This document shows, in pieces, positions 8,509-15,487 of a stretch of 64,000 nucleotides of DNA. Source of the stretch: Aminipila butyrica (GTDB lineage Bacteria > Bacillota > Clostridia > Peptostreptococcales > Anaerovoracaceae); NCBI RefSeq assembly GCF_010669305.1, contig NZ_CP048649.1, positions 1,302,001 through 1,366,000 of the forward strand. The letters run 5' to 3'. The notes under the pieces are model-generated. The model worked only from the letters and a program-made list of their open reading frames with translations, made no database searches and was not told the DNA's origin. Position 1 is the first letter of the stretch; each line of letters starts with the position of its first letter. A program made the translations under genes and the position numbers.

Positions 8509-9828
8509 ATGCCAATAATTGTATTAGCTCTCGGTATCATTTTATTATTTGCACTAATTATTTTGGTTAAGTTAAATGGTTTTTTGTCGCTGATGATTGC
8601 AGCACTATTTGTTGGGTTTTTTCAAAAAATGCCGGCAATGGACATTATTACCTCAATTGAAACGGGTTTGGGCGGGACGCTTGGCCATGTGGGGTTGATT
8701 GTTGTAGTGGGAGCCATATTCGGCAAGGTTTTGTCAGAAGGCGGCGGTGCGCAACGAATCGCAATGACGCTGATTAACTCGTTTGGGTCGAAAAGAGTGG
8801 ACTGGGCTATTTGCCTGACCTCCTTTATTTTAGGAATTATTCTTTTCTTTGAAGTGAGTTTCGTACTGCTTATTCCTATTGTTTTCACCGTAGCGGTAGA
8901 AGCGAAGGTGAAGCTGTTAAAGGTAGGGATTCCCTGTCTTGCGGCCCTTGCCGTCACCCATTGTTTCTTGCCGCCTCATCCGGGACCGGTGGCTATTGCT
9001 GGTGTGCTAGGAGCTAACATTGGTATTGTATTGGCCTATGGACTGATTATAGCCATTCCGGCAACTATCATCTTTGGCCCGTTTTTTGCCCGGTTCTACA
9101 GGAATTGGGATCCAGAAATCCCTCATCAGCTGGTGTCCAAGACAGAGTTTGAAGAAAAGGATTTGCCAGGCTTTGGCATAAGTGTGTTTACAGCATTATC
9201 GCCAGTCATTCTCATTTTATGTGGTGTAATTGGGAGCTTCTTATTGCCGGAAGGTTCTCTGCTGCGTACGGCGCTGAACTTTATTGGCAACGGAGATATT
9301 GCCTTGCTGATAGCTCTCTTTTTAGCTTTTTATGTCTTTGGATTGAGAGGTAAACGCAAGACAATACCAGAACTTATGAAGATTTCCGAACAGGCCATGA
9401 TGAGCATGGGAGCGATTCTCTTTGTATTAGGCGGAGGCGGTGCTTTTAAACAAGTCATTTTGGATAGTGGCATGGCAGATTATATTGCGGCTATGACCAG
9501 TGGCTGGCATATTGAACCCTTGTTGCTGGCGTGGGTTATTGCTGCCATCATCCGGCTTGCCGTTGGTTCTGCCACGGTAACTGTGCTGACTACTTCTGCC
9601 ATTATTCTGCCTGTCATGACGGCAGCCGGTACGAATCCCGAACTGATGGTATTGGCCATCGGCTGTGGTTCCATCTTTGGTGGACCTCCTAGTGATGTGA
9701 CCTTTTGGTTCTGCAAAGAATATTTCAACTTAACCATAGGACAGACTGTGAAGCTTTGGAGTGTGCAGGCGACATTGCTTGCCATTTACGGCCTTGCTGG
9801 AGTTATGATTTTGAATCTGTTTTTATAG
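8509..9828 (+). CDS. GntP-family organic acid permease
   Basis: Inner-membrane proton symporter of the gluconate permease family, 439 residues with about twelve hydrophobic segments. The start at 8509 has AAAGGAG eight bases upstream; an in-frame ATG at 8386 would place 41 charged residues ahead of the first membrane helix and lies in the promoter. Family features include FLPPHPGPVAIAG and GGPPSDVTFWF. GntP members carry gluconate, other hydroxy acids and 3-hydroxybutyrate-like acids. Being the first gene of the sigma-54 operon with a beta-keto acid cleavage enzyme and a 3-hydroxy acid dehydrogenase, it probably imports a 3-hydroxy or 3-keto acid. The substrate itself is not determined. Confidence 0.88.
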   Translation: MPIIVLALGIILLFALIILVKLNGFLSLMIAALFVGFFQKMPAMDIITSIETGLGGTLGHVGLIVVVGAIFGKVLSEGGGAQRIAMTLINSFGSKRVDWAICLTSFILGIILFFEVSFVLLIPIVFTVAVEAKVKLLKVGIPCLAALAVTHCFLPPHPGPVAIAGVLGANIGIVLAYGLIIAIPATIIFGPFFARFYRNWDPEIPHQLVSKTEFEEKDLPGFGISVFTALSPVILILCGVIGSFLLPEGSLLRTALNFIGNGDIALLIALFLAFYVFGLRGKRKTIPELMKISEQAMMSMGAILFVLGGGGAFKQVILDSGMADYIAAMTSGWHIEPLLLAWVIAAIIRLAVGSATVTVLTTSAIILPVMTAAGTNPELMVLAIGCGSIFGGPPSDVTFWFCKEYFNLTIGQTVKLWSVQATLLAIYGLAGVMILNLFL

Positions 9829-9842
9829 CTTTGTTTAAAACA

Positions 9843-9900
9843 AAGGAGCTGCTTTTGCAAGGTTGCGGCTGTCCTTTCTGCGCAGCCGCAGAAACTCCTT
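9843..9900 (+). other. Intercistronic stem-loop between permease and cleavage enzyme genes
   Basis: TGCGGCTG (9864-9871) pairs with CAGCCGCA (9883-9890), and AAGGAG (9843-9848) can pair with CTCCTT (9895-9900) as an outer stem. No T-run follows, so it is not a simple terminator. It may adjust mRNA stability or the ratio of the membrane protein to the soluble enzymes. Confidence 0.5.
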
Positions 9901-9938
9901 ATTCAAGTAAAAAATAAAGAAAAAGAGAGGAACGCATT

Positions 9939-10757
9939 ATGGCAAAGAAGACGATCATTACAGTGGCCACCACAGGAGCATGGCCATCCAAGAAAGACAA
10001 TCCAAACCTTCCGCTGACTCCTCAGGAAATCGCGGAGGATGTGTACAAGTGCTATCAAGCTGGAGCCGCCGTCTGCCACCTGCATATGCGGGATGATGAA
10101 GGCAAAGGCACCATGGATACCAAGAAGTTTGAGGAAACGGTAAAACGGATTAAGGAAATGTGTGATATAGTCATAAACTGCACGACCAGTGGAGATTTGA
10201 ATGCTACTGATGAAACGCGTCAGGCGCACTTGCGGAGTATCCGGCCTGAATTGGCATCCTATGATTGTGGGTCCATGAACTGGCAGCATAACAGCTTATT
10301 CATCAACCACCCTAAATTTTTGGAAGAACTCGGAAAGACTATGCAAGAATGCGGGGTTAAGCCGGAAATTGAAATCTTTGATGCCGGCATGATTTACAAT
10401 TCCACCTATTACCTGAAAAAGGGCATTCTGAAAGCCCCGCTGCATTATCAGTTTGTGCTGGGAGCAGCAGGAGGTTCTGCGGCTACCGTAGAAAATCTCT
10501 GCTACTTAAAGAATCTTATCCCAGAGGGCTCTACCTGGTCTGCCCTAGGTGTAGGAAAAGGACACGTGCCAATTCTCATGGCAGCTATTGCCATGGGCGG
10601 TCATGTACGAGTAGGGATGGAAGACAATGTTTATTATGCGCCTGGTGTGCTGGCTGAATCCAATGCACAGCTGGTAAATCGGGCGGCAGACTTCATTCGG
10701 TTGGCTGGAAATGAGGTCGCTACTTCCGCAGATGCCAGAGAAATTTTGGGAATTTAG
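9939..10757 (+). CDS. Beta-keto acid cleavage enzyme (BKACE, Kce family)
   Basis: Zinc-dependent TIM-barrel enzyme of the family that condenses a beta-keto acid with acetyl-CoA to give acetoacetate and a new acyl-CoA; the founding member cleaves 3-keto-5-aminohexanoate in lysine fermentation. The metal-binding pair is seen in CHLHMRD (His47 and His49), and the family segment VRVGMEDN lies near the C-terminus. Length 272 residues is normal. Where Kce has, as I recall it, Glu after TGA to bind the substrate amino group, this protein has TGAW (Trp15), so the lysine-pathway substrate is unlikely. No other lysine-fermentation gene is nearby. It lies between the permease and a dehydrogenase and is followed ten bases later by the latter. 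An uncharged or bulkier beta-keto acid is my inference. Confidence 0.9.
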   Translation: MAKKTIITVATTGAWPSKKDNPNLPLTPQEIAEDVYKCYQAGAAVCHLHMRDDEGKGTMDTKKFEETVKRIKEMCDIVINCTTSGDLNATDETRQAHLRSIRPELASYDCGSMNWQHNSLFINHPKFLEELGKTMQECGVKPEIEIFDAGMIYNSTYYLKKGILKAPLHYQFVLGAAGGSAATVENLCYLKNLIPEGSTWSALGVGKGHVPILMAAIAMGGHVRVGMEDNVYYAPGVLAESNAQLVNRAADFIRLAGNEVATSADAREILGI

Positions 10758-10768
10758 GGGGCATAAAG

Positions 10769-11716
10769 ATGATAGAAAAAATTGCGGTACTAGGAGCCGG
10801 TACCATGGGACACGGAATTGCTGAAACTTTTGCCATGAATGGGTATACCGTCAACCTATATGAGAATTATGAGCCTGTTAGAAATACAGTTATGGATACC
10901 ATTAAAGATGAATTGACTTTTTTGTGTGAGAATGGGGTCCTAACGGAAGAAGCGGTGGGGGAGAGTTTGAGCCGGATACATCTGTTTGCTGATTTAGCAG
11001 AGGCTGTGGGTGATGCGGACTACGTGATTGAGGCCACGCCGGAAAAGATGGAGCTGAAACAGGAACTCTTTGCTGAACTAGATCGGCTGTGCAAGGCTGA
11101 AGCTATTTTGGCCAGTAATACATCCAGCCTGCCTTTAATGGAAATGGCGGCTAAACTACCAGAAGAGCGGAAAACACGAATGATGGTTTGTCACTGGTAC
11201 AATCCTGCTCACCTTATGCCTATTGCAGAGCTTTCTTTCTTTGGCAATATAGAGGATGCCACCTATAAGGAAGTGGAAGAACTTTATAACAAAGCGGGCA
11301 AGCAGACGGTGAAGGTGTTGAAAGATATACCTGGTATGGTTGCTAACCGGATTCAGCAGGCTGTAGCACGGGAAGTCTTTGCCCTCATGGAGGATCAGGT
11401 AGCTTCGCCAGAAGATATTGACAAGGCCTTAAAATTTGGCCCAGCTTTTCGCTATGCTACGACAGGGCAGCTGGAGGTGGCTGACATGGGGGGCTTAGAT
11501 ATCTGGTGTACAGTAGGTGATAACTTGTTGAGTGTGATGGACAGCAGGAAGGAAGCTAACCCGATTCTTCGCGAAAAGGTTAAAGCAAAAAAGCTGGGGC
11601 TAAAAACGGGGGAAGGTTTTTTCAAATACCCTCAAGAAGAAGTGGAGCACATAAAAAATGTCTTTAACAAGAGACTAATCGTACAGCTAAAGGCATCTCA
11701 AAATTATATCAATTAA
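10769..11716 (+). CDS. 3-hydroxyacyl-CoA dehydrogenase-like NAD-dependent dehydrogenase
   Basis: Two-domain NAD oxidoreductase, 315 residues. The Rossmann motif GAGTMGHGIA is at residues 8-17, the catalytic region reads CHWYNPAHLMPIAEL with the His and Glu of the charge relay, and the C-terminal helical domain contains PGMVANRIQQA and LGLKTGEGFF. Family members oxidise 3-hydroxyacyl-CoA, but related enzymes act on free 3-hydroxy acids such as carnitine or gulonate; the HWYNP variant differs from the HFFNP of typical 3-hydroxybutyryl-CoA dehydrogenases. Standing directly after the cleavage enzyme, it most simply makes that enzyme's beta-keto acid substrate from the matching hydroxy acid. A role in reducing acetoacetyl-CoA for butyrate formation is the alternative. 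Confidence 0.85.
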   Translation: MIEKIAVLGAGTMGHGIAETFAMNGYTVNLYENYEPVRNTVMDTIKDELTFLCENGVLTEEAVGESLSRIHLFADLAEAVGDADYVIEATPEKMELKQELFAELDRLCKAEAILASNTSSLPLMEMAAKLPEERKTRMMVCHWYNPAHLMPIAELSFFGNIEDATYKEVEELYNKAGKQTVKVLKDIPGMVANRIQQAVAREVFALMEDQVASPEDIDKALKFGPAFRYATTGQLEVADMGGLDIWCTVGDNLLSVMDSRKEANPILREKVKAKKLGLKTGEGFFKYPQEEVEHIKNVFNKRLIVQLKASQNYIN

Positions 11717-11742
11717 ATATGCCATATTTATTGCATTTATAA

Positions 11743-11778
11743 AAAAACAGCAGCGCCGGGAATGGCGTTGCTGTTTTT
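11743..11778 (+). terminator. Terminator of the permease operon
   Basis: A stem formed by AAACAGCAGCGCC and GGCGTTGCTGTTT, with one G-T pair, ends in TTTTT, 30 bases after the dehydrogenase stop. Confidence 0.88.
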
Positions 11779-11840
11779 GGTAAATAGCCAATTGACAAGT
11801 TAACCTCTTAAAAATATGGAAAATACAATATTTATGTATA

Positions 11841-11879
11841 AAAAAGAAAAGCCACAGGAATAACTATTAATCCTGTGGC
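11841..11879 (-). terminator. Terminator of the small spore-protein-like gene
   Basis: GCCACAGGA (11851-11859) pairs with TCCTGTGGC (11871-11879). On the minus strand the hairpin is followed by TTTTCTTTTTT, fitting the leftward gene that ends at 11946. Confidence 0.85.
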
Positions 11880-11945
11880 AAATCTTCAGGATGGAATACA
11901 TCCTTATTCGGTGAAAGATACGATAATCGTTTTAATTATCTTGTC

Positions 11946-12185
11946 TTAAAACCGATCGTTCATGTTCTGTGTGCTGTTCTTTGCGTTCTTGGACTCGGTA
12001 TGGTAGCTAGTGTGTGTATTTGTGCTGCTCTGTCCATTTCTTGCCTCGTTGCGAGCTCCTGTAGAATTGTGGGCACAATTCCGAGCGTCTGTGCTGCTCT
12101 TTGTGCTCTGTGCACCGTTTTTAACGTTGCTCTTTGCGCTCTTGGCCCGGCTTTCTGCGCCTTTTGTGTTTTTAATGTTATCCAT
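11946..12185 (-). CDS. Small Ser/Asn/Lys/Ala-rich protein, possible small acid-soluble spore protein
   Basis: A 79-residue hydrophilic protein rich in Ser, Asn, Lys, Ala and Thr, with no hydrophobic segment and only one Cys. I do not recognise a family by motif; its composition and repetitive character (for example TDARNCAHNSTGARNEARN) recall gamma-type small acid-soluble spore proteins, which serve as an amino acid store in the spore. It is a real gene: GGAGGTGAT, a perfect ribosome binding site, lies six bases before the ATG, and a strong terminator follows. A sequence like a sigma-G promoter lies just upstream. Two rightward frames over the same bases are shadows. Function is inferred from composition and regulation only. 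Confidence 0.75.
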   Translation of the reverse strand: MDNIKNTKGAESRAKSAKSNVKNGAQSTKSSTDARNCAHNSTGARNEARNGQSSTNTHTSYHTESKNAKNSTQNMNDRF

Positions 12186-12207
12186 GTTTAATCACCTCCA
12201 CAAACCT

Positions 12208-12236
12208 TAGTATGTGCAGGTGGGCTGCAATTATGA
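12208..12236 (-). promoter_or_regulatory. Possible sigma-G (forespore) promoter
   Basis: On the minus strand TCATA (12236-12232) is followed after 17 bases by CATACTA (12214-12208). This fits the sigma-G pattern GMATR-N17-CATNHTA at all but one position. The start would fall right at the ribosome binding site, giving a very short leader, so the call is tentative. Confidence 0.4.
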
Positions 12237-12390
12237 ATTTTTTCTGCAAACGGAATTTGGCAGTTTTAAAAATTTTTAAGCATAAAAAATACTAAAAATT
12301 TACAGAAAAATTCGGCCAAAGTGGAAGAAGAGTAGCAAGGAAGGAAGACGAAACATATGATATTACCAGCATAAAAGACGGAGGTTTAAA

Positions 12391-13233
12391 ATGGAAATTC
12401 ATTGCATAGAAACAGATCAAGGACCTTTTTACGTATTGCATGAACGGAGGCTGGCGGAAGGTTCCCTCAAAGGAAATTTAGGAGAACTGGCAGGTCAGGA
12501 ACTGTACATAGGCCAATTCCTTTGGGTGCGGCCTCATCAACAGGATAACGGTGAATTACCGCCGGTGCCGGAACAGCTGGAGGTGATTCGTACGAATCTT
12601 CAGGATCTTATGGATCATATTTATGGGGGAAACTGGCAAAATGCCAACAGCAGCCTATCGGTCATTCAGTTAGCAAAAAGTGAATTGATTCCGATTCTTC
12701 AGGAAGAAATGGTTCCCGATGAGCTGATAGACAGCATGAACTTGAACAATCACATGCTGGAGCAGCTGCTGATTCAGCGGGATAAAGAGCAGGCTTTATA
12801 TTACGCAAGCCAGCTGCTGAACGATTTAGCGGATCTGTTAGATTATTTTCAGACGCCTTTTCCGGCGGATTTGATTCGCATGGACTATATGAGCAGACAA
12901 CTCATTTTCCAGGCAGAGAACATGGATTGGATGGAAGCCAGTGCCAGTTTTTCAGAAATTCATAACACGTGGGAGCGGGTAAGGCCGCTTTTAGAAATGG
13001 AAGCTGACAGCCAGACTGGCGAAAATGGTCAGGAGGAAGATCGGCAGGACGCTGCCGCTTCACGGACAGCTCTTCTAAATGGAGTAGATGAGGCCATCGA
13101 CCAGCTGGGCATTGCCGTCAGTGACAGGAATTACCAGAATACCATGGACGGTGTGGAGCTTTTGCTGGAACGGCTGAGTGAGTTGGAGGCAGACTTAACA
13201 CAGCAAGCAGCACCTGGGATGGGGGCTGCTTGA
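12391..13233 (+). CDS. Uncharacterised helical-repeat protein
   Basis: A 280-residue protein with no signal peptide and no family I recognise. After an N-terminal beta-rich stretch of about 50 residues (QGPFYVLHERRLAEG) the rest is strongly helical. Four segments look like diverged copies of one motif, at about residues 78-100, 129-150, 177-200 and 244-266, each with a D/N-W/K/Y-x-x-A/T start and a run of Leu/Ile at heptad-like spacing (GNWQNANSSLSVIQ, DKEQALYYASQLL, MDWMEASASFSEI, RNYQNTMDGVELL). An acidic linker separates the third and fourth. The ATG follows GGAGG with suitable spacing. It is flanked by oppositely oriented genes, so it seems to be monocistronic. Cytoplasmic scaffold or regulatory role is possible but unproven. 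Confidence 0.8.
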   Translation: MEIHCIETDQGPFYVLHERRLAEGSLKGNLGELAGQELYIGQFLWVRPHQQDNGELPPVPEQLEVIRTNLQDLMDHIYGGNWQNANSSLSVIQLAKSELIPILQEEMVPDELIDSMNLNNHMLEQLLIQRDKEQALYYASQLLNDLADLLDYFQTPFPADLIRMDYMSRQLIFQAENMDWMEASASFSEIHNTWERVRPLLEMEADSQTGENGQEEDRQDAAASRTALLNGVDEAIDQLGIAVSDRNYQNTMDGVELLLERLSELEADLTQQAAPGMGAA

Positions 13234-13251
13234 AGACTAAGGAAAGCTGAA

Positions 13252-14229
13252 TTATGGCTGCTGAGGGGGCAGGACTTGAACCTGCCCAACTTTAGCATGT
13301 AAAGCTTCCGGCTGATCTATTGAATCGGGCGTATCAGGATGCTGGATGGATTCTGGCAGTTCCTCGGGTAAAAGAGAACCGATGATGATGCTGATCATGA
13401 TTAGTCCTGCACCGATTAATCCCTTGGCGGACAACTGCTCTCCCAGCATAAAATAAGAAGCGATGGCGGTGAAAATGGGTTCTGAACAGAAGGCCAGAGC
13501 AGCATAGGTGGCCGGCACATGGCGCAGAGCCAGATTCTGAAAAACATAAGCGATGCAGGTGCAGCCTACCGCCAGGTAAACGATAACACCCCAGCCGAGC
13601 ATGGGAATCTCAGACAGAGACGGACGATCCTCAAAGGCTAAGGAAAAAATCAGACAAAATAAACCCGTAAACAAGGTCTGCATAACGGTGGTTACCAAAG
13701 GGTCCATATCTTGAAGATACTTGGAACTAAATACCAGCATGCCTGCTCCGGAGATGGAACACAGCACCGCCAAGAATTCTCCCAGCCCAAAGGAGAAGGC
13801 TCCGCCGCCGCTGCACAACAAAAATAAACCAACGATGACGATGAGAATCGGTATGATATGTTTTTTATCTAATTTAGATTTTAAGATAAAGTACGATAGA
13901 AAGGGTGTAAAGATAACCGCGGTCGACATGAGAAAGCCTGAGTTGGTGGCCGTAGTGTGCATCAACGAAAAGGCTGAGGTGATAAACGAGCCTGCCGTAA
14001 AAGCGGCAATAAGCATATAAATCGGCAGCTGTTTGAGAGTCACGTGGGCGAAGACCCGTTTTCCCAAAAACGGCAGAAACAGGAGAACCGCTAGGATATA
14101 GCGGATGGACAGGCAAAAAAGCGGCGGAATGACCGTCAGCCCAATTTTCATGACCGGATTACCTACGCCCCAGAAGAAACATTCTACTAACAGCATCGAA
14201 CCATATATAAACGTCTTTTTCTTTTCCAT
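13252..14229 (-). CDS. EamA/DMT-superfamily transporter
   Basis: Drug/metabolite exporter of the RhaT/EamA type with ten predicted membrane helices in two five-helix repeats, 325 residues. The family signature of the second repeat is seen in YLAVGCTCIAYVFQNLALRH, followed by ATYAALAFCSEPIF. The ATG has AGGAGAA upstream. The C-terminal 35 residues are hydrophilic, and the last codons overlap a sequence that resembles the T-arm of a tRNA. It is divergent from a LysR-type regulator, the usual arrangement for a regulated exporter. The cargo, perhaps an amino acid or related metabolite, cannot be told from sequence. Confidence 0.9.
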   Translation of the reverse strand: MEKKKTFIYGSMLLVECFFWGVGNPVMKIGLTVIPPLFCLSIRYILAVLLFLPFLGKRVFAHVTLKQLPIYMLIAAFTAGSFITSAFSLMHTTATNSGFLMSTAVIFTPFLSYFILKSKLDKKHIIPILIVIVGLFLLCSGGGAFSFGLGEFLAVLCSISGAGMLVFSSKYLQDMDPLVTTVMQTLFTGLFCLIFSLAFEDRPSLSEIPMLGWGVIVYLAVGCTCIAYVFQNLALRHVPATYAALAFCSEPIFTAIASYFMLGEQLSAKGLIGAGLIMISIIIGSLLPEELPESIQHPDTPDSIDQPEALHAKVGQVQVLPPQQP

Positions 14230-14336
14230 GTTGTTCTTCTCCTAACAGCCTTAAGTATAGGCTTTCTAATAACTTCTTTCAATAATATTGCTGCAAAAAA
14301 CTGTTATAAGGCTTTAATTCACTAAAAAGATTGAAG

Positions 14337-14374
14337 AAAGGCAGTGCGTCAGGTAAACAGCACTGCCTTTTTTC
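14337..14374 (+). terminator. Terminator-like hairpin in the EamA/LysR spacer
   Basis: AAAGGCAGTGC (14337-14347) pairs with GCACTGCCTTT (14360-14370) and ends in TTTTTT. No gene on this strand lies directly upstream, so it may end a short leader or small RNA. Confidence 0.6.
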
Positions 14375-14384
14375 AAGGTAAGGA

Positions 14385-14417
14385 AGTTCTTAGTGCATCG
14401 GCGTTGCATTAAGAACT
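14385..14417. repeat. Inverted repeat in the EamA/LysR spacer
   Basis: AGTTCTTAGTGCA and TGCATTAAGAACT form an almost perfect 13-base dyad with a 7-base loop and no T-run. Position between divergent transporter and regulator genes would suit an operator for the LysR protein, although it is longer and less spaced than the usual T-N11-A box. Confidence 0.5.
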
Positions 14418-14512
14418 ATTTTATATTATAATACACTTCTACATACAAGTAAAACTAGACTTTCCATTATCAATTCAAAGAGATTCTTATATGGTAACAG
14501 GAGGAAAGCAAC

Positions 14513-15424
14513 GTGAGTATACAGAAATACGAAGCCTTTATGAAGACCGCAGAGCTGGGCAGCTTTAAAAAGGCGGCAGAGGCCTTAGGCTACACCCAGG
14601 CCGGTGTCAGTTATATGTTGAAAACCCTGGAAGAGGAGATGGGGCTGCTGCTATTCATTCGAGATTATGGCGGGGTGCAGTTGACAGCTGAAGGGCAGCA
14701 ACTATTGCCTTGGGTTCGGGATGTGTGCAACAGCCAGCATCGGCTGAGCAACAAGCTGAGCGAACTGAAAAGTCTGGATTCCGGTGTCATACGGGTAGCG
14801 GCTTTTACCAGTATTTCCATTCACTGGCTTCCGGGCATGATTCATGCCTTTTTAAAGGAATACCCCAAGATGGAATTCGACCTGCGGTGGTCTGACGATT
14901 CCCAGGAATTGGAGCAGCTCGTTCAGCGGGGCGATGTAGACTGCGGCTTTCTGCTTTTGCCTGCGCCGGCGGATCTGTTAGCTATTCCGCTGAAAAGAGA
15001 GCCTTTGCTGGCGGTAATGTCGAAAGACCATCCGCTGGCAACAGCCCCCTATTTCCCCACAGAAGAGCTGGGAAAACATCCTTATATTGGTTTGAAAAAA
15101 GACTTTTATTACGAGACGGAACAGGTTTTTACCCGCCATCAAGTGGAACCTAATATTTTCATTACAGCAGAAAATGATTACACGGTTATGGCGTTGGTGG
15201 ATAAGGGGTTTGGCTTTAGCATCTTCCCGGAACTGAGTTTGCTCAGCCCTTCTTTTCATTTAATAAAAAAGCAGTTGGAATTTCCTGTATATCGGGAGCT
15301 GGCTATTGCTATCCGTTCCTATGAAACGGCCTCTACGGCTACCCGCAGTTTTTTGACTTGTGTGCAGCAGTGGGTAAAAGATTTTTATGGAGAGCAGCAG
15401 GGAAATCATTTGACATTGAGGTGA
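14513..15424 (+). CDS. LysR-family transcriptional regulator
   Basis: Regulator of 303 residues with an N-terminal winged helix-turn-helix (GSFKKAAEALGYTQAGVSYM) and a C-terminal periplasmic-binding-protein-like effector domain. The start is a GTG with AGGAGG eight bases upstream. It is divergent from the EamA transporter, and LysR regulators usually control such a neighbour. The effector cannot be predicted. Confidence 0.93.
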   Translation: MSIQKYEAFMKTAELGSFKKAAEALGYTQAGVSYMLKTLEEEMGLLLFIRDYGGVQLTAEGQQLLPWVRDVCNSQHRLSNKLSELKSLDSGVIRVAAFTSISIHWLPGMIHAFLKEYPKMEFDLRWSDDSQELEQLVQRGDVDCGFLLLPAPADLLAIPLKREPLLAVMSKDHPLATAPYFPTEELGKHPYIGLKKDFYYETEQVFTRHQVEPNIFITAENDYTVMALVDKGFGFSIFPELSLLSPSFHLIKKQLEFPVYRELAIAIRSYETASTATRSFLTCVQQWVKDFYGEQQGNHLTLR

Positions 15425-15487
15425 TTTTAAAATATAATGATATGATTGTGTATGACATGTACGGTTAATTACGAAATGAGGAAATAA

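Noticed and set aside
6775..11716. Classical lysine fermentation cluster
   Set aside because: Only a Kce-family enzyme and a CoA-transferase are present; lysine aminomutases, the diaminohexanoate dehydrogenase and the ammonia lyase are missing, and the Kce-like enzyme has Trp in the substrate site.
12000..12210. Rightward small hydrophobic Cys-rich open frames
   Set aside because: They are antisense to the small spore-protein-like gene, which has a perfect ribosome binding site and terminator; the rightward frames have neither.
13252..13310. Complete tRNA gene
   Set aside because: Only the T-arm is convincing; three extra bases separate it from any acceptor stem that would precede CCA, and no matching 5' half lies upstream.
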